This document shows, piece after piece, positions 16,222-24,596 of a DNA stretch of 64,000 nt. How positions within the stretch are numbered: the stretch's first letter is position 1; every line of letters begins with the position of its first letter. The DNA lies in assembly GCA_016711045.1 (NCBI GenBank), contig JADJTT010000002.1, forward strand, positions 434,001-498,000, given 5' to 3'. The notes under the pieces were generated by a model. It had not been told where the DNA came from, did no database searches, and saw only the letters and a list, made by a program, of their open reading frames with translations. Position numbers and translations under genes: made by a program. The DNA is from Saprospirales bacterium (GTDB lineage: Bacteria; Bacteroidota; Bacteroidia; Chitinophagales; Saprospiraceae).

Positions 16222-16406
16222 AACATCTGAACGAGTACCCGGAAACGCGTTTTCTCTACACATTCAAAGGTAAAACTATTCCGGGTGAAAAAAAATTGGC
16301 TTTCCCTCAAAGTTTCCCCAACCCTTTTTGAGGAGGCAGCCGTCTTTGTGAGTGTAATCGTTAAAAAGTAAAATAAAGTTCTCTGACAAAATAAAATCAT
16401 TAAAGA

Positions 16407-16426
16407 ACTTTGTTCACAAAGTACTT
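16407..16426. promoter_or_regulatory. Palindromic motif upstream of the LVIVD lipoprotein gene
   Basis: ACTTTGT-TC-ACAAAGT followed by ACTT, 22 bases before the start codon. The same 20-base string with AA in the centre occurs at 59456-59475. It could be an operator or two face-to-face -7 elements (TACTTTG on each strand). Confidence 0.5.
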
Positions 16427-16447
16427 ATCATCCAAAAATTATAACAA

Positions 16448-17725
16448 ATGACAACCCGTATCGGACTTCCATTCTTACTCCTTGCCTTGGTGGGACTCAG
16501 CTTCCAGGGATGCCTGAAAGACTCTTGCCAGGAAGTGGTCACGTATTACAACCAAATTCCGGTCTACAAGACCATTGAACAGATCCGTCAGGGCATCTCC
16601 GTCGAAGCGGCACGGGATCTGGAGAACCCCGGCAAACTCTATTTTTACAACAACTATGTGTTCATCAATGAGGTGCATGAAGGGATCCACGTGATCGACA
16701 ATACCGATCCGGAAAACCCGCAGCAGGTGGCGTTTATCGGCATCCCCGGCAACGTAGACATGGCGGTGCAGGGCAATATTCTGTATGCCGACAACTACAT
16801 CGACCTGCTGGCGATCGACATCACCAACCCGGCCAGTCCGGTGCTGTCGGGCCGCTCGGAGCAAGTATTCCAGCCGCTGTGGTACGATGAAAGCACCAAG
16901 CAATATTGTGTGTATTACGACATTGTGGAGGTCACGGAAACCCTGGATTGCCAGAGCTTTAGCCGGAGTGGTGGCGGCATCTTCATCGATAATGTATTCA
17001 TGGGCGTGGAAAGCATGGCCGACCTGGCCGCCCCCAGTTCGAACGCCTCCGGCGCCGGAGTAGGCGGCTCGATGGCTCGGTTTACCTTGTCCAATGGCCA
17101 CCTCTACACGGTAGACGACTTCAACCTGCGCGTGTTCAGCCTGGCAGCGCCCCTGCAGCCCAGTCTGGTTAATACCGTTTCGATGGGATGGGGTATTGAG
17201 ACGATCTTCCCCTACGACCACTACTTGTTCATCGGCTCCACCAATGGAATGTATATCTACGACAATGCCAATGCGACGGCTCCCGGGTATATCGCCCAAT
17301 TGGCCCACGCCAATGCCTGCGATCCCGTATTTGTCAGCGGCAACTACGCATACGTGACCCTGCGCGAAGGCACCTTCTGCGAGGGCTTCGACAACCAGCT
17401 CGACCTGGTCAATATTTCCAACATCTACAGCCCTTATGTAGAGAAAACCTTCCCGATGGAAAACCCGCACGGCTTGTCGATCAACGACAACACCCTGTTC
17501 CTCTGCGAAGGCGCGCACGGCCTGAAAGTATTTGACATCAGCGATCCGCTGAAACTCGATAAAAACCGCCTGGATTACATCAAGGACATCGACGCCTACG
17601 ACGTGATCTCGGTGCCGGGCAAAGACAACGTCCTCCTGCTGATCGGCAAAGACGGTTTCTATCAATACGATTCGTCGAAACCGGATAACCTCAAGTTGCT
17701 CAGCAAAATTCCAGTGAAGAGCTAA
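16448..17725 (+). CDS. LVIVD-repeat beta-propeller lipoprotein
   Basis: 425 residues. The leader IGLPFLLLALVGLSFQGC ends in a lipobox-like cysteine, so an outer-membrane or surface lipoprotein is likely. The rest is a series of LVIVD-type blades: HVIDNTDPENPQQVAFIGIP, LLAIDITNPASPVLSG, LRVFSLAAPLQPSLVNTVSM, LDLVNISNIYSPYVEKTFPM, LKVFDISDPLKL. These repeats form beta-propellers of unknown ligand and are common in secreted Bacteroidota proteins. It stands alone between a palindromic motif and an intrinsic terminator. Confidence 0.85.
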   Translation: MTTRIGLPFLLLALVGLSFQGCLKDSCQEVVTYYNQIPVYKTIEQIRQGISVEAARDLENPGKLYFYNNYVFINEVHEGIHVIDNTDPENPQQVAFIGIPGNVDMAVQGNILYADNYIDLLAIDITNPASPVLSGRSEQVFQPLWYDESTKQYCVYYDIVEVTETLDCQSFSRSGGGIFIDNVFMGVESMADLAAPSSNASGAGVGGSMARFTLSNGHLYTVDDFNLRVFSLAAPLQPSLVNTVSMGWGIETIFPYDHYLFIGSTNGMYIYDNANATAPGYIAQLAHANACDPVFVSGNYAYVTLREGTFCEGFDNQLDLVNISNIYSPYVEKTFPMENPHGLSINDNTLFLCEGAHGLKVFDISDPLKLDKNRLDYIKDIDAYDVISVPGKDNVLLLIGKDGFYQYDSSKPDNLKLLSKIPVKS

Positions 17726-17750
17726 ATACCATATATAAAGCGTTCTAAGC

Positions 17751-17783
17751 AAGGGAACCTCGCCAGACGGGGTTCCCTTTTTT
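17751..17783 (+). terminator. Intrinsic terminator after the LVIVD gene
   Basis: AAGGGAACC pairs with GGTTCCCTT around CGCCAGACG-type loop sequence, followed by a run of T (TTTTTTATTTTAT). Confidence 0.8.
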
Positions 17784-17825
17784 ATTTTATCCCCCTCAGG
17801 CCGGGGTGAAAAGGGGAAAATGCCT

Positions 17826-17833
17826 TAGTTTTG
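17826..17833 (+). promoter_or_regulatory. -7 promoter element of pckG
   Basis: TAGTTTTG fits TAnnTTTG and lies 51 bases before the pckG start. No obvious -33 TTG. Confidence 0.5.
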
Positions 17834-17884
17834 CGTTTTATTTGTCGCCCTAACCATTTCTACAAACCATAAAGACCACCACGG

Positions 17885-19747
17885 ATGTTCCAAGAAAACG
17901 CTATTTCAAAAAGCGGAGCCCAACCGGGCACACACCAGGAGCTGCAAGCCTGGGTAAAAAAGATTGCTGACCATTGCCAACCCGACCAGGTTCACTGGTG
18001 CGACGGCTCGGACGAGGAGTACGATCGTTTCACCCAGTTGCTGGTAGATAAGGGTACCTTCATTCGCCTCGACGAAAAGAAATGGCCCAACAGCTTTGCC
18101 TGCTTCAGCGACCCCAGTGATGTAGCCCGGGTGGAAGACCGCACCTATATTTGCAGCCGCCGGAAAGACGATGCCGGTCCTACCAACAACTGGGTAGAAC
18201 CCAAAGAAATGAAAAACACCCTCGAAGGGCTGTTGGAAGGCGCCATGAAAGGCCGCACGATGTACGTCATTCCTTACTGCATGGGCCCGATCGGTTCTCC
18301 GCTTTCCCGCCTGGGCGTACAGCTAACCGACTCCGAATACGTGGTGACCAACATGAAGATCATGACCCGGATGGGAAAAGCTGCGCTCGACATGCTCGGC
18401 GAATCGGGTGAATACGTCAAGTGCATCCACTGCCTGGGAGCCCCGCTCGAGGCCGGTCAGGAGGATGTGAAATGGCCCTGCAATCCGACCACTAAATATA
18501 TCGTCCACTTTCCGGAAGATCGCTATATCGTTTCCTACGGCTCCGGATATGGCGGAAACGCGTTATTGGGCAAGAAATGTTTTGCCCTTCGCATCGCTTC
18601 CAGCATGGCCAAGGAAGAAGGCTGGCTGGCCGAGCACATGCTCATCCTCGGCGCCGAATCGCCCGAAGGCGAAAAAACCTATGTGGCCGCCGCATTCCCC
18701 AGCGCTTGTGGGAAGACCAACTTCGCCATGCTGATCCCGCCCAAGGAAATGGACGGCTGGAAGATCACCACGGTAGGTGATGACATTGCCTGGATCGAGA
18801 TGGGAAAAGATGGCCGTTTGTACGCCATCAACCCCGAAGCGTGTTATTTCGGGGTAGCGCCGGGTACGAACACCAAGACCAACCCCAGCGCCATGGAAAC
18901 CATCCGCGGCAACTCCATCTTCACCAACGTAGCCGTGACGCCCGATGGCGATATCTGGTGGGAAGGGATGACCAAGACCCCGCCCCCCAACCTCATCAAC
19001 TGGCAAGGCAAGCCCTGGGATCCCAACAGCGGGAAACCGGCGGCACACCCCAATGCCCGTTTTACTGCGCCGGCCCACCAAAACCCGGTAATCGACCCCG
19101 ACTACGACAATCCCGACGGGGTGCCCATCAGCGCCTTTATCTTCGGTGGACGGCGGAGCACGACTATTCCACTGGTCTATCAATCCTTTAACTGGAACTT
19201 CGGCGTATACCTCGCCGCCACCATGGGCTCGGAAACGACTGCCGCCGCCTTCGGCGAGGTCGGGAAGGTGCGCCGCGACCCCTTCGCGATGCTGCCTTTT
19301 ACGGGTTATCACATGGCCGACTATTTCAACTACTGGCTTCAGTTCGGCCGCAAGTTGCCCAATGCACCGCGTATCTTCAGCGTCAACTGGTTCCGCAAAG
19401 ACGCAGCCGGCAACTTCCTGTGGCCCGGTTTCGGCCAGAACATGCGCGTACTCAAGTGGATCATCCAACGCGTAAAAGGCCAGACAGCCGCAGTAGAAAG
19501 CCCTATCGGCTGGATGCCCCGCTACGAAGATATGGACTGGACCGGGCTGGATTTCTCCCGTGAAGACTTCGAGAAGATCATGTCGATCGATAGCGAAACC
19601 TGGAAGCAGGAGATCAGCAGCCACGAAGAGTTGTTTGCCCAGCTCTACGACAAGCTGCCGAAGGAATTCCTCTTCTCGCGCGAACTGCTTCGCTCAGCGC
19701 TCTGGCGGGCGCCCAAGGTGTGGGGGCAAGCGCCGGAACGGGTGTGA
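17885..19747 (+). CDS. pckG: Phosphoenolpyruvate carboxykinase (GTP)
   Basis: 620 residues, the usual length of the GTP-dependent enzyme. It interconverts oxaloacetate and phosphoenolpyruvate with GTP in gluconeogenesis. The P-loop is FPSACGKTNFAML near residue 275 with the hyperreactive cysteine of the family. Other conserved segments are YCMGPIGSPLSRLGVQLTDS near residue 130 (substrate site), GDDIAWIEMGKDG, FIFGGRRSTTIPLVYQSFNW and NWFRKDAAGNFLWPGFGQNM. A complete, undamaged gene with its own promoter and a hairpin downstream. Confidence 0.98.
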   Translation: MFQENAISKSGAQPGTHQELQAWVKKIADHCQPDQVHWCDGSDEEYDRFTQLLVDKGTFIRLDEKKWPNSFACFSDPSDVARVEDRTYICSRRKDDAGPTNNWVEPKEMKNTLEGLLEGAMKGRTMYVIPYCMGPIGSPLSRLGVQLTDSEYVVTNMKIMTRMGKAALDMLGESGEYVKCIHCLGAPLEAGQEDVKWPCNPTTKYIVHFPEDRYIVSYGSGYGGNALLGKKCFALRIASSMAKEEGWLAEHMLILGAESPEGEKTYVAAAFPSACGKTNFAMLIPPKEMDGWKITTVGDDIAWIEMGKDGRLYAINPEACYFGVAPGTNTKTNPSAMETIRGNSIFTNVAVTPDGDIWWEGMTKTPPPNLINWQGKPWDPNSGKPAAHPNARFTAPAHQNPVIDPDYDNPDGVPISAFIFGGRRSTTIPLVYQSFNWNFGVYLAATMGSETTAAAFGEVGKVRRDPFAMLPFTGYHMADYFNYWLQFGRKLPNAPRIFSVNWFRKDAAGNFLWPGFGQNMRVLKWIIQRVKGQTAAVESPIGWMPRYEDMDWTGLDFSREDFEKIMSIDSETWKQEISSHEELFAQLYDKLPKEFLFSRELLRSALWRAPKVWGQAPERV

Positions 19748-19766
19748 AATAGTTTTTGAGTTTAAG

Positions 19767-19805
19767 AGGGTATGAGTTTTTGGGGTACTCAGAAATTCAT
19801 ACCCT
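19767..19805. terminator. Hairpin downstream of pckG
   Basis: AGGGTATGA (19767-19775) pairs with TCATACCCT (19797-19805), and the outer flanks GAGTTTAA/...GAACTT extend the stem imperfectly. No T-run follows on the plus strand. Confidence 0.4.
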
Positions 19806-19889
19806 TATGAACTTAAAAAAAATCGGATTTGTTCTTTTTCATAAAGTTGAATGCCTTTCCATAAAAAATTCCAAAAAGGAAATAGCAGA

Positions 19890-20108
19890 ATGTCACAAGC
19901 AACCACTAATATCCAACAGCGCCTCCAACAACTTAACTCCAAATCCATGGAGCAATTGCTAGCCTTTTTGGAATACCTGGAATTTCTACAGGAAAAGAAC
20001 GAAGAAAAACCTGAAAGTAAGTCTCGTTTTGAGCGAATGCAGCAATTTAAGGGCAATGCTCCGTTTCCAAACGTAAACGTTACAAAGTACGACGTTTATG
20101 CCCAGTAA
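19890..20108 (+). CDS. Probable antitoxin of a VapBC-like pair
   Basis: 72 residues beginning MSQATTNIQQRLQQLNSKSM. A purine-rich AAAGGAAAT about 10 bases upstream decides this start over the one at 19851. The N-terminal half is an amphipathic helical segment (QLLAFLEYLEFLQEKNEEKP). The basic/aromatic tail ...RFERMQQFKGNAPFPNVNVT resembles the toxin-wrapping C-termini of DUF2281/VapB-type antitoxins. The reading frame overlaps the PIN-domain gene by 11 bases, the classic TA arrangement. The segment is noticeably more AT-rich than pckG and pdxJ beside it, suggesting transfer. Confidence 0.65.
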   Translation: MSQATTNIQQRLQQLNSKSMEQLLAFLEYLEFLQEKNEEKPESKSRFERMQQFKGNAPFPNVNVTKYDVYAQ

Positions 20109-20337
20109 AATCTTGCTTGATAGTTCAATCCTGGTTGAATATCGCAAGGGCAACCGTACCGATTTGCTAGAAGCAATCCTACTCAATTCTGATTGGACCC
20201 CAGTAATCACTCAAACAGTTGTCAGCGAGTACCTTTTTCATCATATAGCTGTTTTTTCTGGAAAAGCCCCATTAAGCTTAAAAATGGCTAATGAAATTGG
20301 TCATTATCTCAAACAAGGGGATCCTTTTCTTTTTTGA
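20098..20337 (+). CDS. PIN-domain (VapC-type) toxin, N-terminal piece
   Basis: 79 residues. KILLDSSILVEYRKGN near the start holds the first catalytic Asp of the PIN fold and VVSEYLFHH the conserved Glu. The frame stops at TGA (20335-20337) directly after CTTTTTT. A -1 slip on the T6 run lets reading continue into the next frame (FLF-LSQFDYLGDS), which contains the rest of the PIN domain. PIN toxins are Mg2+-dependent RNases that cut tRNA or rRNA. Either the toxin is inactivated, is expressed by slippage, or the base is a sequencing error. Confidence 0.7.
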   Translation: MPSKILLDSSILVEYRKGNRTDLLEAILLNSDWTPVITQTVVSEYLFHHIAVFSGKAPLSLKMANEIGHYLKQGDPFLF

Positions 20338-20597
20338 GCCAATTTGATTACTTGGGAGATTCTCCGGGCTTAATAAAATTGGCTGTAGAATTTATGGAGA
20401 AATACAATCTATTGCCAAATGATGCATTGATCCTGGGCAACGCAAAATCTCACCAAGTTGGAGCCATAGCAAGCTTTGACCCTGATTTTACTCAACCGTG
20501 CCAAAAAGAAGGGATAAAACTTTTTGATAATGTGGATCTGCTAAAAAATAACGACGATCCACCTTCCATTTGGGAGTCTTTGGTGAATGAACCCTAA
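20334..20597 (+). CDS. PIN-domain (VapC-type) toxin, C-terminal piece
   Basis: About 87 residues in the -1 frame. It contains MEKYNLLPNDALILGNAKSH, the third acidic position of PIN domains, and AIASFDPDF, the fourth. With the upstream piece all four expected acidic residues are present in about 165 residues, so only the frameshift separates this from an intact toxin. It has no plausible independent start: the first codon here is TTG inside the slip site. Confidence 0.65.
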   Translation: MSQFDYLGDSPGLIKLAVEFMEKYNLLPNDALILGNAKSHQVGAIASFDPDFTQPCQKEGIKLFDNVDLLKNNDDPPSIWESLVNEP

Positions 20598-20602
20598 GTA
20601 AT

Positions 20603-21316
20603 TTACCCCAATCTCTCCAAATACATCTGCACCGTATTCCGCAACCCATAATACAGCGCATCGCTGATCAGCGCATGCCCGATGGAGACTTCGAGCAAGC
20701 CCGGCACGTTTTCCTGATAAAAACGGAGGTTGTCGAGGTTGAGGTCGTGGCCGGCGTTGATGCCGATGCCGATCTCATTGGCCAGGATAGCACAGCGGGT
20801 GTGCGGAGCCACAGCACCTTCAGGATCGTCATGAAACTGCGCTGCAAAAGGACCGGTGTAAAACTCGATCCGGTCGGCGCCGACAGCCTTGGCGCCTTCG
20901 ACCATTTTCTCTACCGGATCCACAAAGAGCGATACCCGGATATTCGCTTCGTGGAAACGAGCAATGACATCTTTCAAAAAGGCGGCGTTTTTCACCGTAT
21001 CCCACCCCGCATCGGAGGTGAGTTGGTCGGGACTGTCGGGCACGAGGGTGCACTGGTGGGGCCGGTTTTTCAATACCAGGTCCATAAACCGCGGCTCCGG
21101 ATTACCTTCGATATTGAATTCCGTGGTCACGATCTCCTTCAGCATCGGAATGTCCGAATACCGGATATGCCGTTCATCCGGCCGGGGATGCACGGTGATG
21201 CCCTGGGCGCCGAAGGCTTCGCAGTCTTTGGCTACTTGCACCAGGTCGGGCAGGTTGCCGCCACGGGAGTTGCGGATCAGGGCTACTTTGTTGATGTTGA
21301 CGCTTAAACGGGGCAT
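20603..21316 (-). CDS. pdxJ: Pyridoxine 5'-phosphate synthase
   Basis: 237 residues from ATG at 21316. PdxJ condenses 1-deoxyxylulose 5-phosphate and 3-amino-2-oxopropyl phosphate into pyridoxine 5'-phosphate. Conserved segments: RLSVNINKVALIRNSRGGN, GAQGITVHPRPDERHI, FNIEGNPEPRFMDLVL, RVSLFVDP, GADRIEFYTGPFA, INAGHDLNLDNL and VSIGHALISDALY. A 12-codon upstream extension exists but is encoded by GTGACTG repeats, so I reject it. The leader consists of those repeats. Confidence 0.96.
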   Translation of the reverse strand: MPRLSVNINKVALIRNSRGGNLPDLVQVAKDCEAFGAQGITVHPRPDERHIRYSDIPMLKEIVTTEFNIEGNPEPRFMDLVLKNRPHQCTLVPDSPDQLTSDAGWDTVKNAAFLKDVIARFHEANIRVSLFVDPVEKMVEGAKAVGADRIEFYTGPFAAQFHDDPEGAVAPHTRCAILANEIGIGINAGHDLNLDNLRFYQENVPGLLEVSIGHALISDALYYGLRNTVQMYLERLG

Positions 21317-21319
21317 ATG

Positions 21320-21467
21320 GTGACTGGTGACTGGTGACTGGTGATGCAAAATAAAATTTATAAATTAGCATCGGAAATGAAATGCCCATTTTCCGAAAAC
21401 TTCGGAAACTAGTAGCCTCCCAGATCGCTATCGGGGACCAGTCACTAGTCACCAGTCACTAGTCACC
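21320..21467. repeat. Two inverted heptamer clusters between divergent pdxJ and CPBP protease genes
   Basis: Three GTGACTG units (21320-21340, plus a broken fourth) sit just upstream of the pdxJ start. GTCACTA/GTCACCA units in opposite sense (21441-21467) sit just upstream of the protease start at 21471. The ~95 bases between hold AT-rich promoter-like DNA, the hairpin TTTTCCGAAAACTTCGGAAA and the string CTATCGGGGACCAGTCAC, which recurs at 52266-52283. Both genes therefore have repeat-derived 5' leaders. Confidence 0.8.
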
Positions 21468-21470
21468 ACA

Positions 21471-22385
21471 ATGAACCATCCCACTCGCTCATCCCTCTTC
21501 CCCCCAGGCATCATCCTGATGATCCTTTTATTGCTTGTTTTTGTCTTTCTCCTGATTGGGCAAGGGGCGGGACTGGGACTCACCTATCTGGCCGGACTGG
21601 ATATACAGTCTTTTCTGGGAGGAGATGAAATAGAGGTCACGCTTCGGGAGCGCAATATCCTGCGGGGCATGGCCGCGCTCAATCAATTTTTCAGTTTTTG
21701 GGCGCCGGCGTTGATGCTGGCCTGGTTTATCTACCGCCGGGATTGGGTGCGGGAGCTGTGGCTCGACCGCAAGCCAGGGTATAGCTGGTCGCTGAATGGC
21801 GCGCTTTGGATATTGGGGGCTTTCCCGCTGGTGCAGCTCATCTATTGGTTTAACAAAAATGCGATTCCCTTGCCCAGCTGGATGCGGCAGTTGGAAGATT
21901 CGACCGCTGGTTTGCTAAAGGCTTTTTTGGTGATGGATACGCCGATGGAGTTCCTCTTTTCGCTATTCGTCATGGGCTTTTTGCCGGCGGTGGGTGAAGA
22001 GTTGGTGTTTCGCGGATTCCTGCAACGGCAGCTCGGGCGCACGCGCCTGGGCGAACATGCGGCGGTGTGGGTGGCAGCGGCAATCTTCAGCGCTATCCAC
22101 TTTCAGTTTGAGGGCTTTTTGCCGCGGCTGCTGCTGGGTGCGCTACTGGGCTACCTCTTCTTTTGGAGCCGCAACCTCTGGGTACCCATCATTGCCCATT
22201 TTGCCAATAACGCCATACAGGTGATCGCCGCCTACTTTCTGCAAGATGAATTTTTGAAATTCGATGAAGCGCCCGATAATCCCATCAGCTGGCCGGTGAC
22301 GTTGGTCTCGGCGATCTGGGTGATCGGCCTGGGCTATATGTTGTGGACCCGGCGTATTCCTCCACCCGAAAACCCTGTCGTATGA
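21471..22385 (+). CDS. CPBP-family intramembrane glutamic endopeptidase
   Basis: 304 residues with about eight hydrophobic segments. The CPBP (Abi/CAAX protease) motifs are EELVFRGFLQRQLG near residue 180 (paired glutamates plus Arg), IFSAIHFQFEG near residue 205 and IIAHFANNAIQ near residue 240, supplying the catalytic Glu, His and Asn. The family cleaves membrane-embedded or prenylated peptides; the bacterial substrates are mostly unknown. Its TGA overlaps the cdsA ATG by four bases (ATGA), so the two are cotranscribed. Confidence 0.9.
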   Translation: MNHPTRSSLFPPGIILMILLLLVFVFLLIGQGAGLGLTYLAGLDIQSFLGGDEIEVTLRERNILRGMAALNQFFSFWAPALMLAWFIYRRDWVRELWLDRKPGYSWSLNGALWILGAFPLVQLIYWFNKNAIPLPSWMRQLEDSTAGLLKAFLVMDTPMEFLFSLFVMGFLPAVGEELVFRGFLQRQLGRTRLGEHAAVWVAAAIFSAIHFQFEGFLPRLLLGALLGYLFFWSRNLWVPIIAHFANNAIQVIAAYFLQDEFLKFDEAPDNPISWPVTLVSAIWVIGLGYMLWTRRIPPPENPVV

Positions 22386-23185
22386 ACACATTGATGCAAC
22401 GAAGCCTGACGGCGCTGCTTTTTGGGATCGTCATGATTGGCGGGATCTGGATCGGGTCCATCACCTTTGGTTTGTTATTCCTGGCGGTCGCATTTATGTG
22501 TCTTTGGGAATTTTTCCACCTCGTCTCCCCCACATTTTCCTGGCGGGAGGGTGCTGGGATCTCGCTGGGCCTATTGCCGTTTGCATGGGAATTGGCCTTC
22601 CAGCTTTCCATCGTACCCTGGCAGCCCAACCTGCTGGCATGGTTGCTCCTCTTCTCCCTGCTCACTGCGCTAATATTGATCCTCCACCCCGACAAAGTAT
22701 TCCAGCAAACTGCACACAGCACACTGGCCACTGCCTACCTCGGCCTCCCCTTCTACTTTCTCCTGAAAATCGCCTTCCTGAACGGCGCCTATCACCCCGA
22801 ACTGGTCTTCGGCATCCTCTTGCTCACCTGGGCCAATGACACGGGCGCCTATTTCGTGGGGTCGCGCTTCGGAAAGCGAAAGCTCTTCCCTTCTGTTTCG
22901 CCCAAAAAGACGTGGGAAGGTACGATCGGGGGCGTGCTGTTCGCCATTCTCGCCGGCTGGGGCATTTACGGCCTCGGCTGGTTCGACAGCTTGCAAGACG
23001 GGCTCGTGCTCGGCGCCATCGTCGGTATCACCGGCACGGTGGGGGATCTGGTGGAATCCTCGCTAAAGCGGAGCTTCCAGGTGAAGGATTCGGGGTCCAT
23101 TCTGCCCGGCCATGGCGGGGTGTTAGACCGGTTTGACAGCTTTGTATTTTTGTTGCCGTGGGTGGCGGGGTACTTGCTTCTGTAG
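22382..23185 (+). CDS. cdsA: Phosphatidate cytidylyltransferase
   Basis: 267 residues, polytopic membrane protein making CDP-diacylglycerol from phosphatidic acid and CTP. The CDP-DAG synthase signature is visible near the C-terminus as SSLKRSFQVKDSGSILPGHG, followed by GVLDRFDS. Also present: WANDTGAYFVGSRFGKRKLF and SPKKTWEGTIGG. I use the ATG at 22382, coupled to the previous stop; an earlier ATG at 22343 lies inside the protease gene. The TAG stop at 23183-23185 is the TAG of the first REP unit (TGTAGTGTCG). Confidence 0.95.
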   Translation: MNTLMQRSLTALLFGIVMIGGIWIGSITFGLLFLAVAFMCLWEFFHLVSPTFSWREGAGISLGLLPFAWELAFQLSIVPWQPNLLAWLLLFSLLTALILILHPDKVFQQTAHSTLATAYLGLPFYFLLKIAFLNGAYHPELVFGILLLTWANDTGAYFVGSRFGKRKLFPSVSPKKTWEGTIGGVLFAILAGWGIYGLGWFDSLQDGLVLGAIVGITGTVGDLVESSLKRSFQVKDSGSILPGHGGVLDRFDSFVFLLPWVAGYLLL

Positions 23186-23289
23186 TGTCGAAGTCCTCTT
23201 CGACACAGCAGCGTCCAGGTTCGACTAGTTTTTTTCTTATCGCTCTCCCTCTAGCAGAACAGATGTCGAAGGGGACTTCGACACTACAC
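23181..23289. repeat. REP pair 1: two inverted REP hairpins bracketing one unit
   Basis: A left copy GTGTCGAAGTCCTCTTCGAC and an inverted right copy TGTCGAAGGGGACTTCGACA are separated by CGTCCAGG...CTTATCGCTC spacer. Each copy is itself a stem-loop (arms GTGTCGAAG/CTTCGACAC, 4-base loop). The unit begins at the cdsA stop. The ~110 bases after it (23290-23400) contain no repeat and no gene that I can support. Confidence 0.85.
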
Positions 23290-23400
23290 TAATCGCGCTC
23301 CCCTCACATTCAATCCATAGCCACACCGTTGTCTTGGCCATGTCAACTTTGATGGTGTAGAGCCATCCTGTTCACCATGCCAGCAAGCTGGGGGCATATG

Positions 23401-23889
23401 CTTCTGTAGTGTCGAAGTCCTCTTCGACACAGCAGCGTCCAGGTTCGACTAGTTTTTTTCTTATCGCTCTACCTCTTGCGGAACAGATGTCGAAGGGGAC
23501 TTCGACACTACAGCATTCGACACAGCGGCGTCCAGGTTCGACTAGTTTTTTTCTTATCGCTCTACCTCCAGCGGGACAGGTGTCGAAGGGGACTTCGACA
23601 CTACAGCGTTCGACACAGCGGCGTCCAGGTTCGACTAGTTTTTTTCTTATCGCTCTACCTCTTGCGGAACAGATGTCGAAGGGGACTTCGACACTACAGC
23701 ATTCGACATAGCGACGTCCAGGTTCGACTAGTTTTTTTCTTATCGCTCTACCTCTTGCGGAACAGATGTCGAAGGGGACTTCGACACTACAGCATTCGAC
23801 ATAGCGGCGCCCAGGTTCGATTTATTTTTTACTTACCGCTCTCCCTCTTGCGGAACAGATGTCGAAGAGGACTTCGACACTACAGAAGA
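23401..23889. repeat. REP array 2: 93-bp tandem units
   Basis: It starts with the inverted copy (TGTAGTGTCGAAG...). The hairpin TGTCGAAGGGGACTTCGACA then recurs at 23488, 23581, 23674, 23767 and 23860, exactly 93 bases apart each time. The spacer in each unit reads CGACACAGCGGCGTCCAGG, a poly-T stretch and ATCGCTCTACCTC. The last copy has the loop variant AGGA and ends CACTACAGAAGA, which overlaps the 3' end of the transposase gene. Confidence 0.92.
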
Positions 23890-24596
23890 TCCGGATGACA
23901 ATAGGACCACATATGCTTACTCCAATCATCTATCAAACCAGCTTTAACTGGATTGTTCAAGATATAGGCGAGGATGCGCTCGAATTCCCCTTTTTTATCT
24001 CTGACAAGGTGATCATAGCTTTCTCTTTCCCAGAATTTTTTCTGCTCACGGCCAAGGATTTTGTTTCCCTCTTTTGCTGTATATTTTTTCAGGTTTTGCA
24101 TAACCTTCCAAAGTTCGGGAGAACCTTCCTTCAGACTCAAAAGCACATGAATGTGGTTTGACATAATGCAAAACGACCAAAGCGAATAATGCTTCCCATC
24201 ATAAAAATGAAGTGCTTCCGCATTGACCTTTGCGATTTCAGGAATTTTTAGCCAATGAGGGGCATTCAAATTCGAATCCAGAAAATCATCAATTCTTTTG
24301 AAATGGCGCTTCTGCTCTTCATATTGTTTTTTCCGGAGAATAGAATCCAGCTTTCTTTTTGTTTCTCGAGTAAGATGTTTTTTTACCTCCTTTTCCGGGA
24401 ACGGCTGTTCCTTCTTTAGTTGTTGCAATGCAAATTGAAACTCCTCTTTAATCTTATTCAGAATGGGCTTGGGAATAGCGCCATACAGATTGTAGGTCAC
24501 AAAGTAGGTGCCTCCTGGCGGTTGATAATGTGGTAGCTTTCCACGATAAAAGTTTTCTTTCATAGCTCTTCTGTAGTGTCGAAGTCCTCTTCGACA
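23860..24596 (-). mobile_element. RAYT transposase unit with 30-bp perfect inverted ends
   Basis: Bases 23860-23889 and the reverse complement of 24567-24596 are identical over 30 bases (TGTCGAAGAGGACTTCGACA followed by CTACAGAAGA). The transposase gene lies between them: the right arm ends three bases before its ATG, and the left arm contains its stop codon. Each arm is a complete REP hairpin plus a 10-base extension. The extension AGAAGA is absent from the tandem internal copies, so it may mark the ends of a mobile or founding unit. Confidence 0.75.
23880..24563 (-). CDS. REP-associated tyrosine transposase (RAYT, Y1/HUH superfamily)
   Basis: 227 residues. NHIHVLLSLKEG near residue 135 is the HUH metal-binding motif, and YDHLVRD near residue 184 supplies the single catalytic tyrosine. 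LAYILNNPVKAGL near residue 200 is the usual C-terminal signature of the family. RAYTs are IS200/IS605-related single-strand nucleases thought to spread REP palindromes. The flanking REP arrays fit this exactly. It is complete and AT-richer than its neighbours. Its TAG stop comes from the adjoining REP unit. About 100 residues between the N-terminal domain and HUH motif are Lys/Glu-rich. Confidence 0.92.
   Translation of the reverse strand: MKENFYRGKLPHYQPPGGTYFVTYNLYGAIPKPILNKIKEEFQFALQQLKKEQPFPEKEVKKHLTRETKRKLDSILRKKQYEEQKRHFKRIDDFLDSNLNAPHWLKIPEIAKVNAEALHFYDGKHYSLWSFCIMSNHIHVLLSLKEGSPELWKVMQNLKKYTAKEGNKILGREQKKFWERESYDHLVRDKKGEFERILAYILNNPVKAGLIDDWSKHMWSYCHPDLL

Noticed and set aside
16475..17752. 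425-codon antisense frame over the LVIVD gene
   Set aside because: The plus strand encodes clear LVIVD blades and a lipoprotein leader; the antisense frame is a shadow of biased codon use.
18563..19624. 353-codon antisense frame over pckG
   Set aside because: pckG is complete and unmistakable on the plus strand.
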